From Agrobacterium sp. AGB01 (GTDB taxonomy: Bacteria > Pseudomonadota > Alphaproteobacteria > Rhizobiales > Rhizobiaceae), in contig NZ_JACVAB010000001.1 of NCBI RefSeq assembly GCF_014851585.1, positions 1,302,001-1,366,000 of the forward strand: a stretch of 64,000 nt of DNA. The letters run 5' to 3'. The translations under genes and the position numbers were made by a program. Position 1 is the stretch's first letter, and every line of letters starts with the position of its first letter. The notes beneath the pieces were generated by a model, which worked only from the letters and a program-made list of their open reading frames with translations, ran no database searches and was not told where the DNA came from. Of this stretch, positions 1 to 9,991 are shown piece by piece.

Positions 1-300
1 CAGATGATTCTGGCGGGTGAGGGCGGTCGAGCGGATGCCATGCAGGCCAAGAAGTGGCTGAACCAGGCGCGCCGCAACGGCCATGCTGGTGCGATGTCGG
101 TGTTTGGCAATGTTATCTTCCAGGAAGGCCAGACCGTACGCGGACTTGCCTTCATGACCGCAGCTCTTGATCGTTGCAACCCTTCTGAATGCCCTTGGGT
201 TCAGGATTTGCAGGAACAGGCCTTTGCGGTAGCTGGTGAGGGTGATCGCCGTGACGCCATCTCGCTTGCCCAGAGCATCCGCTCCGGCAATTTGGACTGA
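1..300 (+). CDS. exoR: Exopolysaccharide regulator ExoR, C-terminal part (5' end outside the window)
   Basis: The reading frame is open from base 1, so this is the last ~100 residues of a gene that begins upstream. The sequence carries Sel1-like repeat residues (LAGEGG, AKKWLNQARRNGHAGAM) and the block FGNVIFQEGQTVRGLAFMTA, which I recognise from rhizobial ExoR, a protein of about 268 residues with an N-terminal secretion signal. In Sinorhizobium and Agrobacterium ExoR is periplasmic and holds back the ExoS/ChvI two-component system, controlling succinoglycan, motility and the response to acid. That role is inferred here from family identity. The gene ends with TGA and is followed by two small hairpins before the convergent xthA. 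Confidence 0.88.
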   Translation, partial: QMILAGEGGRADAMQAKKWLNQARRNGHAGAMSVFGNVIFQEGQTVRGLAFMTAALDRCNPSECPWVQDLQEQAFAVAGEGDRRDAISLAQSIRSGNLD

Positions 301-347
301 TCCCTGATAAGGATTATCCCTGTAACAGGCTCACGCCTTTTAAGCGC

Positions 348-366
348 CGCCACCTGAGAGGTGGCG
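348..366. terminator. Hairpin between exoR and xthA, possible transcript end
   Basis: A perfect 8-bp inverted repeat (CGCCACCT / AGGTGGCG) with a three-base loop lies 48 bases after the exoR stop. There is no run of T after it on either strand, so it is at best a weak terminator or an mRNA 3' end structure. Confidence 0.3.
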
Positions 367-400
367 ACGGATGTGAACGCATAAATTCATGGGTGAGTGA

Positions 401-420
401 AGCCTGCGCGACCGCAGGCT
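401..420. terminator. Hairpin just downstream of xthA, possible transcript end
   Basis: AGCCTGCG / CGCAGGCT is a perfect 8-bp stem with a four-base loop, placed seven bases beyond the xthA stop on the minus strand. It has no T-tract, so termination is only suggested by the position between convergent genes. Confidence 0.3.
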
Positions 421-427
421 GATAAGA

Positions 428-1219
428 TCAGCTGGCGAAGTTGAAGAAACCGCAAACCGGCACATGGTCCGATGGCTTTTCCCAGGCGCGCACATGTTTC
501 TCGATCGAAACAGCCTGCAATTTGTCAGAGGCTTCCGGCGACAACATCAGGTGGTCGATGCGAATGCCGTTGTTCTTTGGCCATGCGCCAGCCTGGTAAT
601 CCCAAAAGGAATAAAGTCCCGCCGCATCGGTTGTCGCACGGGCCGCATCCACAAAACCGAGATTTTCCAGACGGCGGAAACTCTGCCGTGTCTGCGGCAG
701 AAACAGCGCGTCGCCTTCCCAGACCTTCGGGTCGTGGCAGTCATAGGGTTCGGGAATGACGTTATAGTCTCCGGCCAGAATGAACGGCTCTTCAAGCTCC
801 AGACGTTCAGCTGCATAGGCGCGCAGCCGCTCCATCCAGCGCAGCTTATAGGGGTATTTTACCGGGTCGTCCGGCGGGTTGCCGTTTGGCAGGTAAAGCG
901 AGCAGACGCGAATGACGCCGCCCTTGACCGAGAATACACCTTCAATAAAGCGGGCCTGTTCATCGGTATCATCACCTGGAAGGCCACGGCGCACTTCGTC
1001 CGGCTTGATCTTAGAGAGAAGCGCAACGCCATTGAAGCCCTTCTGGCCATGTGTTTCCACGTGGTAGCCGAGGGCTTCGATTTCGAGGCGAGGGAAACCT
1101 TCATCAACGGACTTGATTTCCTGCAGACAGGCGATGTCCGGACTGGAATCCTTCAGCCACTGGCAAAGGTTTTCAATGCGTGCCTTGACGCCGTTGATGT
1201 TCCATGTGGCGATTTTCAT
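428..1219 (-). CDS. xthA: Exodeoxyribonuclease III
   Basis: A 263-residue Mg-dependent exonuclease/AP endonuclease of the EEP family, acting in base excision repair of abasic and oxidised sites. It opens with MKIATWNINGVKARI and carries the family landmarks in order: CLQEIK (metal-binding Glu), LYLPNGN, LAGDYNVIPEP (catalytic Asp/Asn), and the C-terminal RIDHLMLS and KPSDHVPV (catalytic Asp/His). The frame extends seven codons upstream, but the family N-terminus and a GGGG stretch nine bases upstream favour the ATG at 1219. It lies downstream of erpA on the same strand with an 86-bp gap, so cotranscription is possible. Confidence 0.93.
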   Translation of the reverse strand: MKIATWNINGVKARIENLCQWLKDSSPDIACLQEIKSVDEGFPRLEIEALGYHVETHGQKGFNGVALLSKIKPDEVRRGLPGDDTDEQARFIEGVFSVKGGVIRVCSLYLPNGNPPDDPVKYPYKLRWMERLRAYAAERLELEEPFILAGDYNVIPEPYDCHDPKVWEGDALFLPQTRQSFRRLENLGFVDAARATTDAAGLYSFWDYQAGAWPKNNGIRIDHLMLSPEASDKLQAVSIEKHVRAWEKPSDHVPVCGFFNFAS

Positions 1220-1305
1220 CGGATACCCCGTTTTTCTCAAGGTCTATCTTTACCCGATGAAAAGGCAATTGACACCCGTTTTACCGCTGAACTCACAGGA
1301 AGGGT

Positions 1306-1638
1306 TTAAACGGAAAAACTCGTTCCACATCCGCAACTTGCAACCGCATTCGGATTCTTTATCTGAAAGGATTGACCGAGAAGATTATCGACGAAGTCGA
1401 TCTCGGAGCCGGCCATGTAGATCAGCGACATGCTGTCGATCAGAACCTTGGCATTGTCGCGTTCAATCACCACGTCGTCGTCGGCCTGTGTGTCCTCAAG
1501 GTCAAACTTGTAGGAGAAACCGGAACAGCCGCCACCTTCCACGGAAACGCGAAGGGCCTGCTTGCCGGCGTCTGCGCTGACGATTTCGGCGATTCTCTTG
1601 GCGGCCGATTCGGAAAGGGTTACGTCTATCTGTGTCAT
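1306..1638 (-). CDS. erpA: Iron-sulfur cluster insertion protein, ErpA/IscA (HesB) family
   Basis: A 110-residue A-type carrier protein. The three cluster-ligand cysteines are in the expected places: GGGCSGFSY in the middle and CGCGTSF at the C-terminus. A-type carriers deliver Fe-S clusters to apo-enzymes. Rhizobial genomes have several paralogues, and this one, outside a suf operon, is usually annotated ErpA; that choice between ErpA and IscA is inference. The ATG at 1638 has GAGGAC six bases upstream. It is divergent from dgt, with 185 bp between them. Confidence 0.85.
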   Translation of the reverse strand: MTQIDVTLSESAAKRIAEIVSADAGKQALRVSVEGGGCSGFSYKFDLEDTQADDDVVIERDNAKVLIDSMSLIYMAGSEIDFVDNLLGQSFQIKNPNAVASCGCGTSFSV

Positions 1639-1823
1639 GTTGTCCTCATGGCCGGGGTCAAGGTCCGGAGAGATTTGTTTAAACGCAATTATAAAACACT
1701 CAAAGAAGAGGTCTATACCCTGCTTGAAGGAAAAGTCTGTGTTTCCGTTACTATGCGACAGGCCTTAGCATAGGTATGAATGTGGGTGTGAAACGTCAAT
1801 GGCAGTCGAGAACAGGGTGAGAC

Positions 1824-3041
1824 ATGAGAATTGATCAGCGTGCATTGGGTTTTGGAAGCGGTGAGAGGGCAGTGTTTGCTGCTGACCCGTGGACGACACG
1901 CGGCCGCCTTTTTCCTGAACCATCCAGCCTGACCCGTTCCGAATTCCAGCGCGACCGTGACCGCATCGTGCACACAACGGCGTTCCGCCGGTTGAAACAC
2001 AAGACGCAGGTATTCATCAGCCCTGATGGCGACCATTACCGCACACGTCTGACCCACACGGTTGAAGTGGCGCAGATTGCCCGTGCGCTGGCGCGTGCGC
2101 TGAAGCTGGACGAAGACCTCGCAGAAGGCGTGGCGCTGGTGCATGACTTTGGCCATACGCCGTTTGGCCACACCGGCGAAGATGCGCTGGACGAAATGCT
2201 GAAACCCTATGGTGGTTTTGACCATAACGCCCAGTCGTTGCGCATCGTCACCAAGCTGGAACGCCGCTACGCTGATTTCGATGGCCTGAACCTGACCTGG
2301 GAATCGCTGGAAGGTCTGGTCAAACACAATGGTCCGCTGGTCGACGCCAACGGGCAGGGGCTGCGTGGGCCGGTTCCATTGCCGATCGTTGATTATTGCA
2401 AGCTGAACGATCTGGAAATTGGCAGCTTTGCCAGCCTTGAGGCGCAGGTCGCGGCCATCTCAGATGATATCGCCTATAATACCCATGACATCGATGATGG
2501 CCTGCGCTCCGGTTATCTGACCTTTGAGATGCTGGAAGAAGTGCCGTTTCTGGCCGGGCTGATGGCGGAGGTGCGCGCCAAATATCCAAATCTCGATGGC
2601 GAACGTTTTGCCAATGAAATCATGCGCCGGCAGATTACCCGCATGGTCGAGGATGTAATTGCCGTCACGCAGCACAATCTGTCTGTCGTCAATCCGCAGA
2701 GTGCCGCAGATGTGCGCGGCGCCGATATTACCATTGCCACATTTTCTGAAGGTATGGCCGAGACCGACAAGCAGATCAAGAAGCTGCTGTTTGGGCACAT
2801 TTACCGTCATCCCGAAATCATGCGCGTTCGCGCCGGGGCAACGCAGATCGTCTGCGATCTGTTCAAGCGCTACATGCAGGACCCGAAGGAAATGCAGGGC
2901 CATTATTGGGTTGACCATATTGCTGGCCTCAGCGAAGGGCAGCTGGCACGGCATGTGGGCGATTATCTCGCGGGCATGACCGACAGTTATGCACTGAAGG
3001 CGCACCAGCGATTGTTTGACCATACCCCTGATTTGCGATAG
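1824..3041 (+). CDS. dgt: Deoxyguanosinetriphosphate triphosphohydrolase-like protein (HD domain)
   Basis: A 405-residue HD-superfamily dNTP triphosphohydrolase, predicted to cleave dNTPs to nucleoside and tripolyphosphate and so affect nucleotide pools. The metal-binding residues are visible: [11 protein letters not shown], then [15 protein letters not shown] (first His), [15 protein letters not shown] (HD), and a later [15 protein letters not shown] (Asp). The N-terminal [11 protein letters not shown] block is typical of the Dgt type 2 subfamily. ATG at 1824 has GGGTGA upstream. argS follows 62 bases later on the same strand, a neighbour pair I associate with rhizobial genomes. Confidence 0.92.
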   Translation: MRIDQRALGFGSGERAVFAADPWTTRGRLFPEPSSLTRSEFQRDRDRIVHTTAFRRLKHKTQVFISPDGDHYRTRLTHTVEVAQIARALARALKLDEDLAEGVALVHDFGHTPFGHTGEDALDEMLKPYGGFDHNAQSLRIVTKLERRYADFDGLNLTWESLEGLVKHNGPLVDANGQGLRGPVPLPIVDYCKLNDLEIGSFASLEAQVAAISDDIAYNTHDIDDGLRSGYLTFEMLEEVPFLAGLMAEVRAKYPNLDGERFANEIMRRQITRMVEDVIAVTQHNLSVVNPQSAADVRGADITIATFSEGMAETDKQIKKLLFGHIYRHPEIMRVRAGATQIVCDLFKRYMQDPKEMQGHYWVDHIAGLSEGQLARHVGDYLAGMTDSYALKAHQRLFDHTPDLR

Positions 3042-3103
3042 GCAGCGCCTCAACTTCTTTAACCATGGATACGGATGGAAACCCGTTCGCGCAGGTGGAT
3101 GCA

Positions 3104-4861
3104 ATGAACCTTTTTGCCGACTTCGATACCAGAATCAAAAACGCGCTCGAAACGATCGATATCGTTAAGGACAACCGCGCAGCCGTTGATTTCGGCCGAG
3201 TAACCGTTGAAGCCCCTCGCGATGCAAGCCATGGCGATGTCGCCACCAATGCTGCAATGGTGCTGGCCAAGCCGCTTGGCACCAACCCGCGTGCCCTGGC
3301 AGAAATCATTGTCGAGAAGTTGAAGGGTGAACCTGACGTTGCCGACGTCAATGTTGCCGGCCCAGGCTTCATCAACATCAAGGTCTCCGTCGGTTACTGG
3401 CAGCGCCTGCTGTCGGCAATGATCGAGGCTGGGATTGATTTTGGCCGCTCGACAATGGGCGAGGGCCACAAGGTCAACGTCGAATATGTTTCGGCAAACC
3501 CGACCGGCCCGATGCATGTTGGCCACTGCCGTGGTGCCGTTGTCGGTGACACGCTTGCCAACGTGCTGTCATTTGCCGGTTACGACGTGACCAAGGAATA
3601 CTACATCAACGACGCCGGCTCGCAGATCGAGGTTCTGGCGCGGTCGGTATTCCTGCGTTACCGCGAAGCGCTGGGTGAAGATGTTGGCGCCATTCCACCG
3701 GGTCTTTACCCAGGGGACTATCTCGTGCCTGTTGGTAAGGAACTGGCGGACGAATACGATATCAAGCTGCGCGCCATGCCGGAAGAAAAGTGGCTGCCGA
3801 TCGTCAAGGACAAGGCCATCACCGCAATGATGGCGATGATCCGGCAAGATCTGGAAGCGCTGAACGTCAAGCACGACGTGTTCTATTCCGAGCGCACGCT
3901 GCATGCCGGCAATGCCGGTCCTATTCTGTCGGCCATCAATGACCTGACCTTCAAGGGCCATGTCTACAAGGGCACGCTGCCGCCACCAAAGGGCCAGTTG
4001 CCGGAGGACTGGGAAGACCGCGAACAGACCCTGTTCCGCTCCACCGAGGTGGGTGACGACATGGACCGTCCGTTGATCAAGTCGGATGGCAGCTACACCT
4101 ATTTTGCGGCTGACGTTGCCTACTTCAAGGACAAGTTTGACCGTGGTTTCACTGAAATGGTTTATGTGCTTGGCGCAGACCATGGCGGTTACGTAAAGCG
4201 CCTTGAGGCGGTTGCTCGTGCGGTTTCCGAGGGCAAGTCCAAGCTCACGGTCCTGCTGTGCCAGCTGGTCAAGCTGTTCCGTGACGGTGAGCCGGTCAAG
4301 ATGTCGAAGCGCTCCGGTGACTTCATCACTCTGCGCGATGTTGTAGATGAAGTCGGCCGTGATCCGGTTCGCTTCATGATGCTCTATCGCAAGAATTCTG
4401 AGCCGCTTGACTTCGATTTTGCCAAAGTAACGGAACAATCGAAAGATAATCCGGTATTTTATGTGCAGTATGCTCACGCACGTTGCATGTCTGTTTTCCG
4501 TCAGGCGAAAGAGGCATTTCCTGACCTCGACGTCAGCACGGCTGGCTTCGCAAGCGGTGCAGGTTTGATCAGCGATGTCAATGAGTTACAGCTTATTGCC
4601 AAGCTGGCGGAATATCCGCGTCTGATCGAATCTGCAGCCTCTTCTCAAGAGCCGCACAGACTGGCATTTTACCTCTATGATCTGGCAAGTTCGTTCCACG
4701 GACACTGGAATAAAGGTAAAGATCAGCCTGAATTACGATTTGTTAACGATAAAAACCGAGAATTAAGCGTTGCCAGACTTGGGTTGGTGAATGCTGTCGC
4801 GAATGTTTTGAAGTCCGGACTGGCCCTCGTAGGGGCCGATGCACCGGCCGAAATGCGCTAA
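3104..4861 (+). CDS. argS: Arginyl-tRNA synthetase
   Basis: A 585-residue class I synthetase that charges tRNA-Arg with arginine. The HIGH motif appears as HVGH within [15 protein letters not shown] (about residue 137) and the KMSKS loop as [12 protein letters not shown] (about residue 400). The N-terminal additional domain of ArgS precedes them, and the alpha-helical anticodon-binding domain fills the last ~120 residues ([26 protein letters not shown]). The frame opens 13 codons earlier, but ATG at 3104 has AGGTGG eight bases upstream and gives the usual N-terminus [11 protein letters not shown]. Confidence 0.95.
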   Translation: MNLFADFDTRIKNALETIDIVKDNRAAVDFGRVTVEAPRDASHGDVATNAAMVLAKPLGTNPRALAEIIVEKLKGEPDVADVNVAGPGFINIKVSVGYWQRLLSAMIEAGIDFGRSTMGEGHKVNVEYVSANPTGPMHVGHCRGAVVGDTLANVLSFAGYDVTKEYYINDAGSQIEVLARSVFLRYREALGEDVGAIPPGLYPGDYLVPVGKELADEYDIKLRAMPEEKWLPIVKDKAITAMMAMIRQDLEALNVKHDVFYSERTLHAGNAGPILSAINDLTFKGHVYKGTLPPPKGQLPEDWEDREQTLFRSTEVGDDMDRPLIKSDGSYTYFAADVAYFKDKFDRGFTEMVYVLGADHGGYVKRLEAVARAVSEGKSKLTVLLCQLVKLFRDGEPVKMSKRSGDFITLRDVVDEVGRDPVRFMMLYRKNSEPLDFDFAKVTEQSKDNPVFYVQYAHARCMSVFRQAKEAFPDLDVSTAGFASGAGLISDVNELQLIAKLAEYPRLIESAASSQEPHRLAFYLYDLASSFHGHWNKGKDQPELRFVNDKNRELSVARLGLVNAVANVLKSGLALVGADAPAEMR

Positions 4862-4924
4862 AGCGTCACCATTTACCCACAATGCGCTGGCAAAAGCCGT
4901 AATGCGTAGATAGTGGAACGTGAA

Positions 4925-7900
4925 ATGGTCGAGAAAAACGCCGCGTATAATCGAGACGCTCGGAGTGATGTATTCGCCGAGGATGATCCCTTGGCGGAAC
5001 TGACCCGTATCGTCGGTTTCGATGAACGTCCTTCACATGTCGTTCCTGTTGCTGCGCAGACACCTGCGCAGCAGGTTGAAAGACGGGAACCTGAATTCAA
5101 TCTCGAAGACGAGCTGTTGCGCGAATTCGAGATTTACGATGCGCCACGCCTGGATCCTGTCGCCGAGTTTTCTCCGCGCGAGCCGGTGGCACCGCCGCAG
5201 TCTTTTGAACGGCCATCCGCACCGGCCCCTGTCTATCAGGAAGAGCCGCGCTACGAGCCTGAACCAAGCTATCACGAAGAGCCCCAGGCACCTGTCGTTC
5301 AGGCACCTGCCGTTTACGACGAGCCGGAGCCATCCTTTGCGCCTTCCTACGAGCAGGAAGTTGCGGCTTACGCGAAGCCTGCCGAACCCGATTACCCAGA
5401 GCCGCAGTTCGCGCCAGAACCGGACGTGAATATTCCGGAGCAGGGTGGTTGGAACTACGTCAGCGAACCTGGTGTGGTCGAGTATCGCGAGCCTTCCTTA
5501 GAGTTGCCCCCAGTCAGTGTTGCTGCAGAGCCAGCCCCTGCACAGGAAGAACCTGAGCTGCCGCGTGTCGAGCCTGCCTTCAATCTGGCCGATGAGCTGG
5601 AATTGAACTTTGGCTCAATGGCATCCACCTTGCAGGCCCAGAACACCGTGCCACAACTGGCACCGGTAGCGGCTCCTACCGCAACGCCGCAGGCCGCTCC
5701 GCATCTGCACCGTTCGTCGCTGGAAGTGTCGGGTCTGCGTTTGCCGCTGGCAAACTTCGGCTCACGCGCCACACCGGTTGCGCCGCGTCCGCAGGCAGAG
5801 CCTGTGCGTCAAGTGCCGGTTGAGCCAGTGTTCGAGCCTGCGCCCGAGCCGGTTGCCCAAGCTCCTCTCGCACAAGCACCTGTCACTCAGGCGCCTGAAG
5901 CACCGTTTTCCCCAATGGATGAACTGCTTTATGACGTTGATCACTATTCCGTCCGCAACGACAATACCGCCGCCCAGCAGCCGGTCTTTACGCCAGCTGC
6001 CCCGGTTGCACCTGTTGCGGCTGCGCCGCTTCTGCAGCGCGCCGAGCCCGTAAGCCCTGATGTCTTCCAGGTTGCGCCGTCCTTCTACGAGCCTCCACGC
6101 AGCCAGGCGACGCCACAGGCGCCAAAGCCTGTCGCACCTGCTCAGGCAGCGCCGGTTGCTCCTGTTGCCGCCGCACCTGCCGCTGAGTTCGAGCCCTTTG
6201 CGGATGATGCGTTCGAAATGGCGCTTGATGATATCGATCTGGATTTCGATCTGTCCGACATCGGCAATGTTGAGCCGGTCGCCGCAAAGCCGATTGAAAT
6301 GCCACGCGTTGTGGCTGTACCGGCACCGCCAGTTGCCGCTGTTGCGGCTCCAGTGGTTGCCGCTGCTGCCTTTGCTCCGCAGAGAACGCAGCCTGCTGCC
6401 ACAGCTCCGCAGTCATTCTCTTATGCGCCGCAGCCTGCCCAGCCTGCTCCGGCACCAGTTGCTGCACGGGCACCAGCCCCTGCGCCAGTAGAGCTTGAGC
6501 CGCTGCCATTCGACCACGGCCAGATTGGCGACACCGAAGATCGTCCGGAAACCATTGGTGAGATGGAAGTGCCGGATCTGCCAGTTGGCGTGTTTGAGCC
6601 GAAGCCGGCCCCACGCCGTCATGATGATGATCTGGACCTCGACACCGAGCTTGCAGCACTGTTTACGCCTGCATCCACGCCAGCCGGTCTTGATCGCAAC
6701 AGAAATGCTCCAAACCAGTCCGCTGCCCGTTTGCAGCAGGCCGCAGCACCATTTGAAAATCTGGATGATTTTGAAAAGGCGCTGGAAGAGGATTTCCGCC
6801 ACAGCATGAAGGCGGCATCTGAGGGCAGGGCTGAACAGCAGCATGCTCCGCAGAACCTCCATGAACAGCCAATGCCGCCATATGAAAACGAAGAGCGCCG
6901 TTCGCGTCGCTGGATCGTTCCGGTGGCCGCTCTCGGTGTTGTTCTGGTTGCCGGTGGTGTTTACGCGCTGATGTCCGGTGGTTCGCAGACGTCCGGCAAC
7001 GGTGCGCCAATCATCATTTCTGCCGACAATGATCCGGTCAAGGAAGTGCCTGAAAATCCAGGTGGCAAGACTGTGCCGAACCAGGACAAGGCGGTTTATG
7101 ACCGTGTTGCTGGCCAGACCGCAGCTGATCCCAAGCAGTCGTCGCTGATCTCTTCCAGTGAAGAGCCGGTTGATGTTGTGCAGAAGACGCTGATCCCTGA
7201 GAACTTGCCGATGGAAGGTGAGGACGAAAGCGATTTCGGTAACATGGGTACGCCGGTTGGTGAAACCGAAGATCCACGCCTGCTGGCGCAGAATGATGCA
7301 CCAGCCCGTGCATCCGAATCCGAAAGCAATGCACCTGCCGTATCTCCACGCAAGGTCCGTACGATGATCGTCAAGCCTGATGGCACGCTCGTCGCACAGG
7401 AAGTGCCAGAGACGCCAACTACGACACCGGCAACACCAGCATCCAACGCTGCACCGGAGCCAACACCTCTGAGCACCGCTGACAATGCCACGGCTGCCAA
7501 CGATGTGCCGAAGGTGATCGAAACCAGCCCGGTTGCCGTGGCAACACCTGCCGCAACGGCTCCAGCTGCTGCCAACAACGGCGCGCCTGTACCGTCGGCA
7601 CGTCCGGCCGCACAGCAGGCAAATGCCGCCGTTACCTCCAGCCAGCCAGTTGCAACAGCACCTGCGGCCCCGGTTGCTCCAGCACAGCCTGAGCAGGCTG
7701 CCCCCGTGCAGAACACCGTCTCGACCGGTGGTTATTATGTGCAGATCGCCTCGCTGCCGAGCCAGGCTGAAGCACAGAAGTCCTACCAGAGCCTCTCCGG
7801 CAAGTTCGGTTCAGTTATTGGTGGTCGCGGCGTTGACATCAAGGCAGCGGAAGTTGCTGGCAAGGGAACCTACTACCGGGTTCGCATTCCAGCTGGCGAC

Positions 7901-7969
7901 AAGAATGAAGCCGCAGCACTGTGCGAACGTTACCGTGCCGCTGGCGGAAGCTGCCTGATTGCCCGCTAA
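4925..7969 (+). CDS. Large SPOR-domain membrane protein with a long Pro/Ala-rich cytoplasmic region
   Basis: A single-pass membrane protein of about 1014 residues. Residues 1-660 are acidic and very rich in Pro, Ala, Glu and Val with no recognisable fold. One transmembrane helix follows basic residues at about 663-684 (RSRRWIVPVAALGVVLVAGG), putting the large N-terminal region in the cytoplasm. A periplasmic Ala/Pro/Thr linker leads to a C-terminal SPOR domain (about 936-1014; GGYYVQIASLPSQAEAQKSY and YYRVRIPAG). SPOR domains bind denuded glycan strands at division sites. The gene sits between argS and nagZ and ends at a strong terminator. The frame also allows GTG at 4913; I chose ATG 4925. 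Function in division or wall recycling is inferred only. Confidence 0.85.
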   Translation: MVEKNAAYNRDARSDVFAEDDPLAELTRIVGFDERPSHVVPVAAQTPAQQVERREPEFNLEDELLREFEIYDAPRLDPVAEFSPREPVAPPQSFERPSAPAPVYQEEPRYEPEPSYHEEPQAPVVQAPAVYDEPEPSFAPSYEQEVAAYAKPAEPDYPEPQFAPEPDVNIPEQGGWNYVSEPGVVEYREPSLELPPVSVAAEPAPAQEEPELPRVEPAFNLADELELNFGSMASTLQAQNTVPQLAPVAAPTATPQAAPHLHRSSLEVSGLRLPLANFGSRATPVAPRPQAEPVRQVPVEPVFEPAPEPVAQAPLAQAPVTQAPEAPFSPMDELLYDVDHYSVRNDNTAAQQPVFTPAAPVAPVAAAPLLQRAEPVSPDVFQVAPSFYEPPRSQATPQAPKPVAPAQAAPVAPVAAAPAAEFEPFADDAFEMALDDIDLDFDLSDIGNVEPVAAKPIEMPRVVAVPAPPVAAVAAPVVAAAAFAPQRTQPAATAPQSFSYAPQPAQPAPAPVAARAPAPAPVELEPLPFDHGQIGDTEDRPETIGEMEVPDLPVGVFEPKPAPRRHDDDLDLDTELAALFTPASTPAGLDRNRNAPNQSAARLQQAAAPFENLDDFEKALEEDFRHSMKAASEGRAEQQHAPQNLHEQPMPPYENEERRSRRWIVPVAALGVVLVAGGVYALMSGGSQTSGNGAPIIISADNDPVKEVPENPGGKTVPNQDKAVYDRVAGQTAADPKQSSLISSSEEPVDVVQKTLIPENLPMEGEDESDFGNMGTPVGETEDPRLLAQNDAPARASESESNAPAVSPRKVRTMIVKPDGTLVAQEVPETPTTTPATPASNAAPEPTPLSTADNATAANDVPKVIETSPVAVATPAATAPAAANNGAPVPSARPAAQQANAAVTSSQPVATAPAAPVAPAQPEQAAPVQNTVSTGGYYVQIASLPSQAEAQKSYQSLSGKFGSVIGGRGVDIKAAEVAGKGTYYRVRIPAGDKNEAAALCERYRAAGGSCLIAR

Positions 7970-7990
7970 TTGCTGATGGCATAAAATTCA

Positions 7991-8024
7991 AAAACCGGGT
8001 GCGCTTGCCGTTCCCGGTTTTTTA
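7991..8024 (+). terminator. Rho-independent terminator after the SPOR gene
   Basis: AAAACCGGG pairs with CCCGGTTTT across a 13-base loop, followed immediately by more T. It separates the SPOR gene from nagZ. Confidence 0.8.
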
Positions 8025-8084
8025 TTGCCCGATCGGTACAGCCGATCATTACATCCAATCCTCCACATGAAGCCGGTGAGCGCC

Positions 8085-9101
8085 ATGACAGAATCTAAAG
8101 CCGTAATTTTGGGATGCAGTGGCCTGACACTGACGCCTGAGGAAGTTGCCTTTTACAAAGCGGAACGTCCGTGGGGATTTATTCTGTTTGGCCGCAACAT
8201 CGCAGAGCCGGATCAGATATCCGATCTTGTGGCTTCTATGCGGGACGCGATTGGGCGCCCCGATGCGCCTGTGATGATCGACCAGGAAGGTGGACGCGTA
8301 CAGCGTATCAAGCCGCCGATCATGCAGGCCTATCCTTCGGCGGATGCCTTGGGTGAAATCTACAAGGCAGACCGGGAAAAGGGGCTGCGCGCCGCCTGGC
8401 TGATGTCGCGCCTGCATGCCTTTGATCTGATGAAGTTCGGCATAACAGTGGATTGCCTGCCGGTTCTGGATGTCCCGGTACCTGGCGCCAGCAATGTCAT
8501 CGGCAACCGCGCCTATGGCTTTGATCCCGAGACTGTGTCGCTGATGGGGCAGGCGGCGGCGGATGGCCTGAAAGCCGGCGGCATGTTGCCTGTGATGAAG
8601 CACATGCCCGGCCACGGACGCGGCATGGTGGATTCCCACCATGAGCTACCGGTTGTCGATGTGCCGGTGGACGATCTGGACAAACATGACTTCGTGCCAT
8701 TCCGTGCCCTGAACAAGGAACTGATGGCAATGAGCGCACATTTGGTGTTTACCTCGATCGATCCGGATGCACCGGCCACCACATCCAGAAAGGTCATCGA
8801 CGAGATCATCCGTGACCGCATCGGTTTTGATGGCCTGTTGATGTCTGACGACACCTCGATGAATGCGCTGCGCGGGACATTGGGCGAGCGCGCCGCCAAT
8901 ATTGTGGCAGGCGGTTGCGATATGGTCTTGCATTGCAACGGCGTGATGAGTGAAATGCTTGCGGTCGTGAAAGAAGTGCCGGTCCTGTCTGGACGCGCTC
9001 TGGAGCGTGCGAAGGCAGTTGAAGCGGGCTTCCAGCAGGCTGATGGCGGCGATGAAGCGGCGCTGAGAGCAGAATTCAACGCAATGTGGGCAGTTGCCTG
9101 A
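8085..9101 (+). CDS. nagZ: Beta-N-acetylhexosaminidase NagZ (glycoside hydrolase family 3)
   Basis: A 338-residue cytoplasmic glycosidase that removes N-acetylglucosamine from anhydro-muropeptides during peptidoglycan recycling. GH3 landmarks are clear: MIDQEGGRVQRIK, KHMPGHGRGMVDSHHELP (the KHFPGHG..DSH loop with the catalytic Asp-His pair) and LLMSDDTSMNA, whose Asp is the nucleophile (about residue 255). Starts at 8025 (GTG-like region) and 8067 are possible, but ATG 8085 has GGTGAG five bases upstream. It is the first gene of a likely nagZ-scpA-scpB operon. NagZ products feed the AmpG/AmpR route where present, but none of those genes is in this window. Confidence 0.92.
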   Translation: MTESKAVILGCSGLTLTPEEVAFYKAERPWGFILFGRNIAEPDQISDLVASMRDAIGRPDAPVMIDQEGGRVQRIKPPIMQAYPSADALGEIYKADREKGLRAAWLMSRLHAFDLMKFGITVDCLPVLDVPVPGASNVIGNRAYGFDPETVSLMGQAAADGLKAGGMLPVMKHMPGHGRGMVDSHHELPVVDVPVDDLDKHDFVPFRALNKELMAMSAHLVFTSIDPDAPATTSRKVIDEIIRDRIGFDGLLMSDDTSMNALRGTLGERAANIVAGGCDMVLHCNGVMSEMLAVVKEVPVLSGRALERAKAVEAGFQQADGGDEAALRAEFNAMWAVA

Positions 9102-9142
9102 TATCATCAGGTAAAACAGGCCGGTTTCCGGCGGATGGGAAG

Positions 9143-9991
9143 ATGGCGGCAGACAAGTCCCGCAACAGCACACCTATGGACAAGCTCTGGCAGGAAAACA
9201 CTGCCGAGCGGGCCACGGGTGAAGCTGCGCTGATGATCGACGTTGCGGGCTTTGAAGGCCCGCTCGATCTATTGCTGCATCTTGCCCGTACCCAGAAGGT
9301 GGACCTGTCGCGCATTTCGGTGCTGGCGCTGGCCGAACAATACCTGTCCTTCGTCGATACGGCGCGGCGGGTGCGCATCGAGCTTGCGGCCGACTATCTG
9401 GTTATGGCGGCGTGGCTTGCCTTTCTGAAATCCAAGCTTCTGATTCCGCAACAGGCCAAGGATGAGGGCCCAAGCGGTGAGGAAATGGCCGCAACGCTGG
9501 CCTTCCGCCTGAAACGCCTTGAGGCGATGCGTGAGGCGGCGGAAAAGTTGGTCAACCGCGATCGTCTGGGCCGTGACGTGTTCGTGCGTGGCGCACCGGA
9601 GCATATTCCCCATACCAGTCGGTCGGTGTTCGAGGCCAATCTCTATGATCTGCTGAGTGCCTATGCAGCGCTTCGGCAGCGCCACGCCATTACCCATGTG
9701 ACGATTGAAAAACGTCAGGTGTGGTCGCTGGTCGATGCCCGTGAGCTGCTGACCTCGTTGCTGGGCGATATCGATGACTGGACAGCGCTCGACCAGTATC
9801 TGTTGCAATATATAGCCGACCCTGCACACCGTGTGACCGCGATTGCCAGCGCCTTTGCCGCATCGCTGGAACTGGTGCGGGAAGGCACTCTGGAAATACG
9901 GCAGGATGGCGCCTTTCAGCCGATTTTTATGCGCAAGGGCACCGGCAAACCGGTGCTAGGCCAGCCTGATCAGGATACCGAGAATGAGTGA
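9143..9991 (+). CDS. scpA: Segregation and condensation protein A
   Basis: A kleisin of about 282 residues that bridges SMC heads and ScpB in the chromosome condensation complex. The N-terminal VAGFEGPLDLLLHLARTQKVD block is the ScpA signature, followed by LVMAAWLAFLKSKLL and a C-terminal winged-helix region. The frame overlaps the end of nagZ (from 9086); ATG 9143 has GGGAAG directly upstream at tight spacing, and ATG 9176 is another option. The stop overlaps scpB by eight bases, implying translational coupling of the two partners. Confidence 0.92.
   Translation: MAADKSRNSTPMDKLWQENTAERATGEAALMIDVAGFEGPLDLLLHLARTQKVDLSRISVLALAEQYLSFVDTARRVRIELAADYLVMAAWLAFLKSKLLIPQQAKDEGPSGEEMAATLAFRLKRLEAMREAAEKLVNRDRLGRDVFVRGAPEHIPHTSRSVFEANLYDLLSAYAALRQRHAITHVTIEKRQVWSLVDARELLTSLLGDIDDWTALDQYLLQYIADPAHRVTAIASAFAASLELVREGTLEIRQDGAFQPIFMRKGTGKPVLGQPDQDTENE

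Noticed and set aside
6000-7700. Pro/Ala-rich tract considered as a repeat array
   Set aside because: Composition is biased, but there is no regular unit length at the DNA level.
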